A DNA stretch of 64,000 nucleotides from Arenibacter sp. 6A1 (GTDB lineage: Bacteria; Bacteroidota; Bacteroidia; Flavobacteriales; Flavobacteriaceae). Position numbers and translations under genes: made by a program. The stretch covers positions 47,385 to 111,384 of the forward strand of contig NZ_JAAXCQ010000015.1 in the NCBI RefSeq assembly GCF_012272855.1, read 5' to 3'. The notes beneath the pieces are model-generated. The model did not search any database. It was not told the origin of the DNA and saw only the letters and a list, made by a program, of their open reading frames with translations. How positions within the stretch are numbered: the stretch's first letter is position 1; each line of letters opens with the position of its first letter. Shown here in pieces: positions 43,530-51,766 of this stretch.

Positions 43530-44192
43530 TTAAGTCATATTTTGTCTTACCTCTTGTAGTCTTTGATTAAAATCATAACAAAGTGCGTTATATAAAAAAT
43601 CGGACATAAAATTACACAACATTTCTATGGCACCTGTTGGAGCACCTTTTGGATGGGCCGTTAAGATACCATGTGCAAAACAATTTCTTAGCATGGCACT
43701 TACATACAATCCTTTTCTAGCACCTTCTCCTTTTCTAAATTCTTTTAGACTTCTACGTTGGGCAAAAGAATTGCAGTTTTGTAATAAAAAATTAAACACA
43801 GCGTCATTGGTGTCAACAATATCAAAAGCATCTTTTATTTGCTCAAACATGGAAGCCGGCACTTTTTGTAATGCTAAATGGTACATGCCTTTTTCAATTC
43901 CCTCACAATCGGTCACATAGCGCTCAAAAGCACTAAACATTAAAAAATGTCTGTTTAGAGCTTCATATCCTTTTGAAGTGCCTTCCCCAAAATCATTAAA
44001 TGTGATTGATTCTATGGACTTTGCAACACGTAATCTACGGGCAAATCCATTAAAACTAGCACGAGATTCAGAAACATAATCAAAATCCTCCATGGAAGCT
44101 TTATCTACTCCTGCTCTCGTCAAATATCTAAATTCACTAAAACCAGGGAGAACAGATTCCTCATATAGTATTGCAGTTTTTTCTAGTGTCAT
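43530..44192 (-). CDS. Uncharacterised protein with a HEPN-like R-x4-H motif
   Basis: 220 aa, all-helical by eye, no signal or membrane segment. At residues 169-174 it has RNCFAHG, the R-x4-H followed by G that marks HEPN RNases and HEPN-like RNA-binding domains, in the usual place inside a C-terminal helix (YVSAMLRNCFAHGILTAH). The region before it (HFLMFSAFERYVTDC, SFAQRRSLKEFRKGEGAR) also fits a four-helix HEPN bundle. No nucleotidyltransferase (MNT) partner or other toxin-antitoxin gene is adjacent. It lies between yifB and a relic of the yifB 3' end, so it is probably acquired DNA. I do not recognise a named family. Confidence 0.6.
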   Translation of the reverse strand: MTLEKTAILYEESVLPGFSEFRYLTRAGVDKASMEDFDYVSESRASFNGFARRLRVAKSIESITFNDFGEGTSKGYEALNRHFLMFSAFERYVTDCEGIEKGMYHLALQKVPASMFEQIKDAFDIVDTNDAVFNFLLQNCNSFAQRRSLKEFRKGEGARKGLYVSAMLRNCFAHGILTAHPKGAPTGAIEMLCNFMSDFLYNALCYDFNQRLQEVRQNMT

Positions 44193-44753
44193 TATGTTCT
44201 AATATTGAATTGCACGATTTAAACCGGGAAATTAAAAGACTGAGATGGCTCTACAGCCAATATTTTATAATAATCGCGCATGAATTTTTTGTTTTGAAAT
44301 TCCAAATATAGCAACTTTTTTAGGTGTAAACTTAATATAAAGTAGGAAAATACGTTTATAAGTAATTGAGAGGTGTTTACATTTTTAAAAATCCCATAGA
44401 TCGATTAAATCGCTCCGCTTGGGTCTACGATTGGATCCTGAAAGTAACGAGAACCATCGGAGATCCAAATAATGTACCTGATTTTATAGATACGATATAG
44501 GCAAACTATTTAATACAGAAGTGTAGGCCGAGAAGGTTGGTTGGGGGTTGTGTTGCATTACAGTACGAGCGTGACCCTAGCGAAGCATTATGTCTTGCCA
44601 AATTGACATTTTAATAGCGCTAAAAGGATTTTTAAGTAGGATTTTTCTTTTTAAAAAAGGAGTTTATGCAGTAAAAATGACAGTTTTTTAGGATTGGTAT
44701 TAAATTTGTTCTTTATAGGATGAATTTATTGTTTAACTAAAATTTTATGAATT
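44193..44753. other. Intergenic stretch with a yifB relic
   Basis: 561 bases. TATATTTG on the minus strand (44310-44303) could be the -7 box of the HEPN-like gene. The yifB-derived relic fills 44387-44546. The rest, up to hsp20, is unremarkable. Confidence 0.5.
44387..44546 (+). pseudogene. Relic duplicate of the yifB/comM 3' end
   Basis: About 160 bases run parallel to 43241-43403 of yifB: both start AAAAATNCCATNGATCGATT and share GAAAGTANCGAGAACCATCG, AATGTA, ATACAGAAG and CGAGAAGGTTGGTTNGGG. Roughly three quarters of the bases agree by eye, with small indels, and the frame is broken (TAG/TAA in place). It sits about 1 kb past the intact gene in direct orientation. Confidence 0.85.
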
Positions 44754-45236
44754 ATGAGCACTTTAGTAAATGTTCCTAAAAATGAAGGTTTGGCAAAGAC
44801 AAATTCCAATCAAAGGCCAGACTTTCCGCTTTGGTCTTCTTTATTCGATGATTTTTTCAATAGAGATTACCCAACGCTTTTAAATTCAAATTTTAATACT
44901 GGCATCAGTTTGCCCAAGGTTAATATCAAAGAAACAGCGGACGCTTATTTTGTAGAGATGGCCGCTCCAGGATTAAAGAAATCCGATTTTCAGATAGATT
45001 TGGATAATCAGCTACTATCAATAGCAACTACTATGGAGGTAGATAATGAAAACAACGAAGAAAATTATTCTCGCAGAGAGTTTGGTTATTCTTCCTTTAA
45101 AAGAAGCTTTAAACTGCCCGAAACCATAGAGGAAAATAAAATTAAAGCTAAGTATAACGATGGTATTCTGAGTATTCATCTACCGAAAAAGGAAGAGGCG
45201 AAACAGAAACCTCCGAGAAGCATTGATATTTCCTAA
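44754..45236 (+). CDS. Hsp20/alpha-crystallin small heat-shock protein
   Basis: 160 aa. Variable N-terminus with LWSSLFDDFFNRD, alpha-crystallin domain from LPKVNIKETADAYFVEMAAPGLKKSDF to NKIKAKYNDGILSIHLPKKE (the A-x-x-x-D-G-V/I-L pattern reads KYNDGILSIHLP), and a short basic tail (KQKPPRSIDIS) with the I-x-I dimer-clasp motif as IDI. ATP-independent holdase. The usual heat or stress regulation cannot be seen. Terminator follows directly. Confidence 0.95.
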   Translation: MSTLVNVPKNEGLAKTNSNQRPDFPLWSSLFDDFFNRDYPTLLNSNFNTGISLPKVNIKETADAYFVEMAAPGLKKSDFQIDLDNQLLSIATTMEVDNENNEENYSRREFGYSSFKRSFKLPETIEENKIKAKYNDGILSIHLPKKEEAKQKPPRSIDIS

Positions 45237-45249
45237 TCTAAACAGTAGT

Positions 45250-45279
45250 GAAAGGACCAATTTGGTCCTTTCTTTTTTT
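45250..45279 (+). terminator. Rho-independent terminator of hsp20
   Basis: GAAAGGACC, AATTT loop, GGTCCTTTC, then a run of seven T. Confidence 0.92.
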
Positions 45280-45346
45280 AACAGTCTATTAGATGCGAGT
45301 AACAATAAACACGATGGCAGTTTTTACTTTTTTAAACTTCCAATAA

Positions 45347-45823
45347 TTAGGATGTTTTAGGTGTTTTTTTCACATAGATAAACTTCTGCTCATCCAATAT
45401 CCGTTCATCATCCAGTCTATAGGCTACTAAATACCCATTATTCGCCACGCTATAATCTAGACAGCAAATATTTTGCCTGAATAGTGAGGGTTGATCAGCT
45501 TTTAACCAATAGTGGCCAAAGAATACACTCTTGTCATTATTTTTGTAGTAATCGTTTTCTTTTAAACCTGATAAATCGATAGACTCTTCGGGAAGATCGT
45601 CTGTGGGATGAAGACTGATGGTTTTATAAGTCATTAGAGAAGGGTCTTCCCACCATTTAATCCTCAATTCAGTACGTTCAATCTTTTCCTTGTCCTTGAA
45701 TGATAGTCCATTTGGCATTCGTATCTCTTTTCCTTTGAGGGTCTGTTCTATGGCCTCAAAAAATACTGTTCCCTTCCTTATTGATTGGTAAATTAAATCA
45801 TCTGTAAGTCGGTTGTTCCTCAA
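45347..45823 (-). pseudogene. Metallophosphoesterase lacking its N-terminal half
   Basis: 158 codons from TTG 45823, with a TGA in frame two codons before. The protein matches only the C-terminal half of a calcineurin-like metallophosphoesterase of about 310-320 aa: RLTDDLIYQSI, AIEQTLKGKEIRMPNGLSF, ELRIKWWEDP, SVFFGHYWLKAD (late metal-binding His) and CLDYSVANNGYLVAYRLDDE. The metal-site motifs D-x-H, G-D-x-x-D-R-G and G-N-H-E, all in the N-terminal half, are missing, and no trace lies to the right on this strand. So it is almost certainly inactive. Its break lies 12 bases from the start of the opposite-strand ORF at 45836. Confidence 0.8.
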
Positions 45824-45835
45824 ATTTTTTCAGAA

Positions 45836-46027
45836 TTGGAAATCATTGTCCATTGTCTTTACGAAATGACCTTTATGGGGTTTTCCGAAGAAGCTATCTC
45901 AAAAAGAATCAATAGCATGGAAAAGAGTAGCATGGATCGTGAGTTAATCACCAAGGAAGAGAGAGATGCGATTACGGCTTCCGTGGAAGCGTTTCTAAAA
46001 AAGTGGGCGGAAGGAGACAGCGATTAA
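45836..46027 (+). CDS. Small acidic protein, possibly 5'-truncated
   Basis: 63 aa from TTG 45836; the frame is open upstream to a TAA at 45794. Reads MEIIVHCLYEMTFMGFSEEA, then a charged helix (ISKRINSMEKSSMDRELIT, KEERDAITASVEAFLKKWAE). The C-L-Y-E-M-T-F-M-G-F block looks like a conserved core of small Bacteroidota proteins I cannot name. With no good ATG and the truncated phosphoesterase abutting it, its own 5' end may have been lost in the same deletion. Confidence 0.4.
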   Translation: MEIIVHCLYEMTFMGFSEEAISKRINSMEKSSMDRELITKEERDAITASVEAFLKKWAEGDSD

Positions 46028-46213
46028 GGAAAAGAATATTGAACTAGTTACATAGCTGATGTATCCTCTAAAAACCGGAAAAGGATCGAGGATCAAGACG
46101 AGTCAATGAAACTAAAGCATAGCAAATTGAAAACAGGAACAGATAGGGTTCACTAGTTGTAGATATTAATTTACATGGATAACTGTTTAGTGCTGATTGT
46201 TAATTAAATGCCG

Positions 46214-46293
46214 CGTTAGGGACCGCGGCGGCATCCCCGCAGCGGAGCAAGGGATACAGCCAAGGGCCCGCCCGCCCTAAGCGGGAACGCCCA
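46214..46293 (-). repeat. 80-bp GC-rich dispersed repeat, copy 4 (inverted)
   Basis: Reverse complement of the repeat, subtype of copy 3. The two bracket the 12.5-kb tilS-to-hsp20 segment in inverted orientation. Confidence 0.85.
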
Positions 46294-46575
46294 AATACCT
46301 ATGCTGAGGACGATACGAAAATAATCCTGCCTGGCCTTAATTACATTAAACCGCTACTTTTAAACGCGGTTCATCACTAATCCAGATTTAAGGATTCTAT
46401 TTATAAAATAGACGCTTCTTGGAAATGCCTTGTGGAAATACTTGGGTATCAGTCTGCTATTTCGTATTTTCATGATGCCTTTCTGAAAAAAACTAAAAAT
46501 TTTAAGCGTGCTATGGAAGTGAAGGCATAGAACTATTGTCCCCGAATTTATAAACTGTCTTTAAACAGCTGTATT
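46294..46575. other. Intergenic stretch with a possible coding relic
   Basis: A plus-strand frame ending at about 46530 reads IDASWKCLVEILGYQSAISY, then FHDAFLKKTKNFKRAMEVKA and a stop. It has no start codon and no family match I know. It may be the tail of a lost gene. Nothing else seen. Confidence 0.25.
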
Positions 46576-47247
46576 ATGGAGCATAGAATAGTACTTAAGA
46601 AAATTGAATATGTCACTCACAATGTTCTACATTTAATAGCCGAAAAACCCAAGGGCTATGGGTTTAGTCCGGGACAGGCGACGGAAGTGTCTATAGATAA
46701 GGAAGGCTTTCGCGCCAAGAAAAGACCATTTACCTTTACCAGTCTCCCTGGGGATGAGGATTTAGAATTTACCATAAAAGTATACCCCTCCCATGACGGT
46801 GTTACCAAGGAATTGCATCAGCTAAAAGTTGGTGATCATCTTCTTATTGGCGATGCTTGGGGCGCTATACAATACAAAGGTCCGGGAGTTTTTATTGCCG
46901 GGGGCGCTGGAGTAACCCCCTTTATAGCAATCCTAAAAGACCTACATCGCAAAGGGAAATTAGGCGGACATAGGTTGTTTTTTGCCAATCAGAAGGAAAA
47001 GGATATTATTTGTAGGAACAAACTAAGGACCTGGCTTGGGGATGAGGTGGTACATATACTGTCTAAGGAAGACAATGGCAATTTCCCCCATGGTCATATC
47101 AATCGCGCCTTTTTAGAGGAACATCATTTGGACAACTCGGGCTATGTGTACCTCTGCGGTCCACCTCCTATGATGGATGCCTTGCCCATAGAATTATATG
47201 CCTTGGGAGTGCCTAAAGACCATTTGATTACCGAAGATCCGGAATAA
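46576..47247 (+). CDS. FAD/NAD(P)-binding flavodoxin-reductase-like oxidoreductase (second copy)
   Basis: 223 aa, clearly paralogous to 8106-8774 over the whole length, roughly half the residues the same by eye. FSPGQATEVSIDKEG and RPFTFTSLP in the FAD domain, VFIAGGAGVTPFIAILKDL for NAD(P), RLFFANQKEKDI and the C-terminal LCGPPPMMDALPIEL. No iron-sulfur domain. Monocistronic, convergent with an MFS gene. Electron acceptor unknown. Confidence 0.85.
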   Translation: MEHRIVLKKIEYVTHNVLHLIAEKPKGYGFSPGQATEVSIDKEGFRAKKRPFTFTSLPGDEDLEFTIKVYPSHDGVTKELHQLKVGDHLLIGDAWGAIQYKGPGVFIAGGAGVTPFIAILKDLHRKGKLGGHRLFFANQKEKDIICRNKLRTWLGDEVVHILSKEDNGNFPHGHINRAFLEEHHLDNSGYVYLCGPPPMMDALPIELYALGVPKDHLITEDPE

Positions 47248-47311
47248 AAACCTACCTAATAACGGAATGGATCTACTACTGATTCTACTGTTGCTAGCGG
47301 TTATCTGTAAA

Positions 47312-48622
47312 TTACTCAACGTTGGGGAGTTTATAACTGGTATACGCTCCGGCAATTCCGAAAAGGGACAAGACCAAAATAACCCCTTCGGTAGAGATTA
47401 CGGAGGCGGCAGCACTGATGCCACCCGTAACCAAGAGAATACCCCCTATGATGGTATTACTGACCGCTACGTAGTCGGTACGTTTGTTTCCGCCGGCCAT
47501 ATCTACGATATAGGTTTTACGGCCCAAGCGAACCCCACTATGGGCAATGCCCAGAATAAAGAAAGCCAGCGGATAAAGCCAGTAGGCATTTTTGGCAATG
47601 GGGGCAAAGCTTACTAGGCAAAACATTAATACCCCTAACACGGAGGCGATAATAGCCGCAAACCCCATTACATTTTTACTCGATTTATCGGCCATTCTGC
47701 CCCAAACGGGGGCACTGATAATAGATGCTATTCCGTTGGCAATAATAAAAAGCCCTAGGAGGTAGCCTTCCTTGCCTAAATATCGCTGTGCTAAAACCAC
47801 ATAAAAAGGAGCGGTCAGTGCCGAACACAGCAGTAGTGATCTAGCAATTATAAATCGTCTAAACTGGCTGTCTGTTCTTACTAGGCTCATACGCTCTATG
47901 GCCTCTTTCCAACCGTTTTGGCCCCCAGCAGTAGCCCCCGGGAATTCTTTGATACCCGCATATATCAAAGCGGAAATTAGCCACATGGCACTGGCAAAGA
48001 AAATGGTATAACTATAAAAGGTAATGTCTGCACCATTTCTAGATTGGTACATCATATAGAGTCCGGCTAGCAGTACCAAAACTCCCGACACAGAAACCGT
48101 ATACCCTTTGAGTCTTCCTCTGCGGGTTTTAGGGATTGTTTTTCCTAGGACATCCTTAGAAGCAACCGAACAGAGGCCACGAGATAGGCTAAAGGCAATA
48201 AGGAATACTATAATAAGCCAACCGGCCGTACTGCCGGTAGCGTGCAGGGTAACCAACCCAATAGCTACCATGGATATAAATTGAAGCAGGGCGCCAATGA
48301 CATAGACCCATTTGCGTTTCTCCTTGGTGCGGATATAACTGGCAATAATAATTTGTGGAAGCATAGAGCCCGATTCGCGGATAGGAACAATAAAACTGAT
48401 GAGGTATACAGGGGCATTTACATAACTCATGACCCAGGCCAAAACTGTTTTTGGATTACTAAGGGTATCGCCTAACTTAGAAAAGGTGTTGCTTAAGAGG
48501 ATCAGAAAATAGTTTTTGGGCGTATACTGACAGGCCGACTCTTCGATATCCTTACAGATGCGGGCGTCTTCCTCATTGTTTACATAGTCGTATAATTTTT
48601 CTGTCCAAGAATTAGATTTCAT
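47312..48622 (-). CDS. MFS transporter
   Basis: 436 aa from ATG 48622 (MKSNSWTEKLYDYVNNEEDA); the frame runs on to 48700 but the extra 26 residues do not look like a leader. A cytoplasmic N-terminal stretch with CKDIEESACQYTPKNYF is followed by about 12 helices in two halves with a central loop near KEFPGATAGGQNGWKEAIER. Motif GRMADKSSKNVMGFAAI matches the MFS G-x-x-x-D-R/K loop. Substrate unknown. Frames on the opposite strand here are shadows. Confidence 0.85.
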   Translation of the reverse strand: MKSNSWTEKLYDYVNNEEDARICKDIEESACQYTPKNYFLILLSNTFSKLGDTLSNPKTVLAWVMSYVNAPVYLISFIVPIRESGSMLPQIIIASYIRTKEKRKWVYVIGALLQFISMVAIGLVTLHATGSTAGWLIIVFLIAFSLSRGLCSVASKDVLGKTIPKTRRGRLKGYTVSVSGVLVLLAGLYMMYQSRNGADITFYSYTIFFASAMWLISALIYAGIKEFPGATAGGQNGWKEAIERMSLVRTDSQFRRFIIARSLLLCSALTAPFYVVLAQRYLGKEGYLLGLFIIANGIASIISAPVWGRMADKSSKNVMGFAAIIASVLGVLMFCLVSFAPIAKNAYWLYPLAFFILGIAHSGVRLGRKTYIVDMAGGNKRTDYVAVSNTIIGGILLVTGGISAAASVISTEGVILVLSLFGIAGAYTSYKLPNVE

Positions 48623-48820
48623 GCGGGCTGGTTTTTGGAAGGTGTAGTTTATTGCTGTCCATGGTAATTTAAATAAACGTATAAGAAAGAAACCACTCAA
48701 GTTACTACTTTATAAAGGTTTTACGAAAGCTTGTGGCTAAAATTATGGGTGGGCAAATGGACTTCCTTAATCAGGGCAATTTCCCTATCTTTACGAGTCA
48801 CAATAATAACAACATCTTTC

Positions 48821-50950
48821 ATGAAAAACGTTTGTTCCATGTTAATGCTAACGGTTTTGTTTACAGCTTGTAACGATTCCAAATCCAAAAACAAGGCATC
48901 CGATATGGATGCTATGACACAGAATATGACAGAAAACCCCTTACTTGTCGAAAGTACCTTGCCTTATGGTGCTCCCGATTTTACACAAATTAAAAACAGC
49001 CATTTTAAACCAGCCCTTTTACAAGGAATGGAAGCGCAACAACAGGCTATCATTAAAATAGTGAATGCTAGTGAAGCTCCTACCTTTGAAAATACGGTAT
49101 TGGCCTTAGAAAAGAGCGGTGCCTTATTAGACAGGGTAGAAAATGTTTTTTACAGTCTTACCGGAGCCCATACCAACGACACCTTGCAAGCTATACAGGA
49201 AGAAATGGCGCCTAAGTTCTCGGAACAGCGCGATGCTATTTATTTGAATGAAAAATTATTTGCTCGTATAAAAACCTTGCACGAAACTAAGGAGAGCTTG
49301 GGATTGGATGCAGAGTCCCTTAAATTATTGGAGAAGTATTTTGAAGATTTCGAAATTGCCGGTGCCAATCTATCTGCGGCAGACAAGGAAACTTTAAAAT
49401 CATATAATTCGCGCTTAGCAACCTTGATCAATACTTTTAACAAAACGCTATTGGAGGCCAATAACAGTGGTGCGATTGTGTTTACTGACAAGGAGGACTT
49501 AGCGGGCTTATCAGAAGGGGTATTAAAGTCCTTGGAAGACCCAGCCTCTAAAGGTTGGAAAATTCCACTATTGAACACTACGCAACAGCCTTTGTTGCAA
49601 TCTTTGGACAATAGGGCTACGAGAGAAAAAATATTTAATGCAGCCTGGAACAGGGCCGATGGTACTGCTCAGGACACCAAGGCCATTATTGCCGAAATAG
49701 CCGAATTACGCGCGCAAAAAGCTGCCTTATTAGGATTTGATAACTATGCATCATGGAGCCTGCAAAATACCATGGCAAAAATACCAGAGAATGTCTTTAA
49801 TTTATTTAACGGACTTATTCCAGCAGCTACAGCGAAAGCAGCCGTAGAAGCTAAGGAAATTCAGAAAATGATTCAGCAAAAAGGAGGCGACTTTACTTTG
49901 GAACCATGGGATTGGAATTACTATGGAGAAATGGTACGTAAAGCTAAGTACGATTTAGACGAAAACCAGATCAAGCCTTATTTTGAAATGAAAACGGTCT
50001 TGGAAAAAGGGGTTTTCTATGCTGCTGAAAAATTATACGGCCTTACTTTTAAAGAAAGAACAGATATTCCTACTTACCACGATGAGGTTTTGGTATATGA
50101 GCTTTTCGAAGAAAATGGCGATGCCCTAGGGTTGTTTTATGCCGATTTCTTTGCACGTCCTAGTAAGAGAGGTGGGGCTTGGATGAGTAATTTTGTGACT
50201 CAATCGAAGTTATACGACAAGAAGCCGGTAATCTACAACGTGTGTAACTACCCGAAACCAGCAGAAGGAGAAGCAGCTTTATTGACCTATGATGAGGTGG
50301 AAACGATGTTCCATGAGTTTGGGCACGCCTTGCACGGTTTCTTTGCAGATCAGCAATACCCATCGCTTTCCGGGACTTCGGTAGCACGCGATTTTGTCGA
50401 ATTCCCATCACAATTCAATGAAAACTGGGCCTTGTATCCGGAGATCCTTAAGAACTATGCCCTTCATTATAAAACAGGAGAACAAATTCCACAAGCTTTG
50501 ATCGATAAGATCAAGAATTCTGGCACCTTTAACCAGGGGTATAGCCTAACGGAAAATTTGGCGGCTTCTAATTTAGATATGCAATGGCATACTATTGGTG
50601 CTGATAAAAAGATTGATGATGCCAATGCTTTTGAAAAAGAAGCTCTTCGTAAAACAAAATTAGATGTGGTATCGGCAGTACCGCCACGTTATAGATCTAC
50701 TTACTTCTCCCATGTATTTGGAAGTGGTTATGCAGCCGGGTATTATTCGTATTTGTGGACAGAGATGTTGCACCACGATGCCTATAATTGGTTTGAGAAC
50801 AATGGTGGACTTACCCGTGAAAACGGACAGCGTATAAGAGACATGGTACTTTCTCGTGGAAATACACTGCCACTGGAAGAAATGTATAAGGAATGGCGCG
50901 GTAGTGATCCAAAAATTGAGCCGATGCTAAAAGCACGTGGCTTAAAATAA
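48821..50950 (+). CDS. dcp: M3 family metallopeptidase, peptidyl-dipeptidase Dcp type (lipoprotein)
   Basis: 709 aa from ATG 48821, picked because MKNVCSMLMLTVLFTACNDS is a lipoprotein signal with lipobox FTAC; the frame is open 30 codons further up. Helical M3 fold with ENPLLVESTLPYGAPDFTQI at the mature start, zinc site TMFHEFGHALHGFFADQQYP (H-E-x-x-H, with the third ligand Glu in VEFPSQFNENW) and the substrate-binding VFGSGYAAGYYSYLWTEML. Cleaves dipeptides from C-termini of peptides. The lipid anchor places it in the periplasm. Confidence 0.93.
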   Translation: MKNVCSMLMLTVLFTACNDSKSKNKASDMDAMTQNMTENPLLVESTLPYGAPDFTQIKNSHFKPALLQGMEAQQQAIIKIVNASEAPTFENTVLALEKSGALLDRVENVFYSLTGAHTNDTLQAIQEEMAPKFSEQRDAIYLNEKLFARIKTLHETKESLGLDAESLKLLEKYFEDFEIAGANLSAADKETLKSYNSRLATLINTFNKTLLEANNSGAIVFTDKEDLAGLSEGVLKSLEDPASKGWKIPLLNTTQQPLLQSLDNRATREKIFNAAWNRADGTAQDTKAIIAEIAELRAQKAALLGFDNYASWSLQNTMAKIPENVFNLFNGLIPAATAKAAVEAKEIQKMIQQKGGDFTLEPWDWNYYGEMVRKAKYDLDENQIKPYFEMKTVLEKGVFYAAEKLYGLTFKERTDIPTYHDEVLVYELFEENGDALGLFYADFFARPSKRGGAWMSNFVTQSKLYDKKPVIYNVCNYPKPAEGEAALLTYDEVETMFHEFGHALHGFFADQQYPSLSGTSVARDFVEFPSQFNENWALYPEILKNYALHYKTGEQIPQALIDKIKNSGTFNQGYSLTENLAASNLDMQWHTIGADKKIDDANAFEKEALRKTKLDVVSAVPPRYRSTYFSHVFGSGYAAGYYSYLWTEMLHHDAYNWFENNGGLTRENGQRIRDMVLSRGNTLPLEEMYKEWRGSDPKIEPMLKARGLK

Positions 50951-50977
50951 GCAATTTTTGTCGCGTACTATAAAATG

Positions 50978-51007
50978 AAAGGGGCCATTACGGTCCCTTT
51001 TTTCTTT
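50978..51007 (+). terminator. Rho-independent terminator of dcp
   Basis: AAAGGGGCC, ATTAC loop, GGTCCCTTT, then TTTCTTT. Confidence 0.85.
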
Positions 51008-51122
51008 AATAAGATAAGGGAATAGGTTTTGATTTGCTTTAAGACGCAATAAGATAGGTCAAGAGCAGCTATGCCATAGTAATACTACATAACATGGGCG
51101 ATGAAATGATTTGTCCTTTGGC

Positions 51123-51338
51123 TTATTTTAAAATTTCTGCAGCTGTTAATTCTGTAAAACCACTTTCCGTTGCTTTTATAAGTTTAGCACGTAGCCAATC
51201 GATTTCTTTCTGTTTTTCTCTTTCTCGACGAATCAAGTCATTTATTACTTCACTCTTACTAGAATATTCTTCACTTTCAACCATTTTTTTTAACCAATCA
51301 TCATTTGGCCTTGTTAAGGAAATACTTTGTCGTGGCAT
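51123..51338 (-). CDS. parD: ParD-like ribbon-helix-helix antitoxin without a toxin partner
   Basis: 71 aa. MPRQSISLTRPNDDWLKKMV is the RHH beta strand and first helix, then EYSSKSEVINDLIRRERE as the second helix, and a C-terminal toxin-binding helix (WLRAKLIKATESGFTELTAA). This matches type II ParD/CopG antitoxins. ParE normally follows directly downstream, but only 170 bases remain before dcp and no ParE frame is visible. Its start lies 14 bases from a 32-bp palindrome that should be its own operator. It is either an orphan regulator or the remnant of a lost TA module. Confidence 0.85.
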   Translation of the reverse strand: MPRQSISLTRPNDDWLKKMVESEEYSSKSEVINDLIRREREKQKEIDWLRAKLIKATESGFTELTAAEILK

Positions 51339-51351
51339 GATTAAGAATTAC

Positions 51352-51383
51352 ACATAATTGATGTAAATATACACCAATTATGT
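51352..51383. promoter_or_regulatory. Palindromic operator upstream of parD
   Basis: ACATAATTGATGTA (51352-51365), spacer AATA, TACACCAATTATGT (51370-51383): 13 of 14 positions are complementary. Fits binding by a pair of RHH dimers. Confidence 0.75.
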
Positions 51384-51766
51384 ACAAAAACTACACCTGT
51401 CGCATCGCAGAGAGCCCCCAATACCTATTGCAAGGCGCTTTTACTTCATTCTTGAGGTTCGTATAAAAAATGTACATAAAACAACTCGCAGTTTGGAATA
51501 AGGTAATAGAGGTCTCTTTTCCAAAAGGTTCTCAGGTCACAAGTGAATAAACATCTTGTTTACAATGAATTGTCACTAAAACCTTTGTTTGTTTTTCGGG
51601 TTTTTCATTTTGCTAAACACCATAGCATTAGAGTCACCATTAATCCTAAAAACACCTACGGTTATGAAGTGGTAGAATTTGGTCGTAAATTCTTATTTAA
51701 GTTTAAGAACAGATACAGGTAGTTGTATGTTACTAAATTAAATCAATCCACTTATATACTATTATT
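51384..51766. other. Intergenic stretch, no supported gene
   Basis: 383 bases between the parD operator and the zinc-finger-like gene. A short plus-strand stretch at about 51560-51720 looks vaguely coding (stops present, no start), with TATGAAGTGGTAGAATT in it. Nothing certain. Confidence 0.35.

Noticed and set aside
47267..47617. 116-codon plus-strand frame with a hydrophobic start
   Set aside because: Lies opposite the C-terminal part of the MFS transporter, whose frame has clear family features.
50951..51122. Remnant of a parE toxin downstream of parD
   Set aside because: A few residues after the parD stop look ParE-like (AKGQIISS), but stops follow at once and the match is too short to claim.
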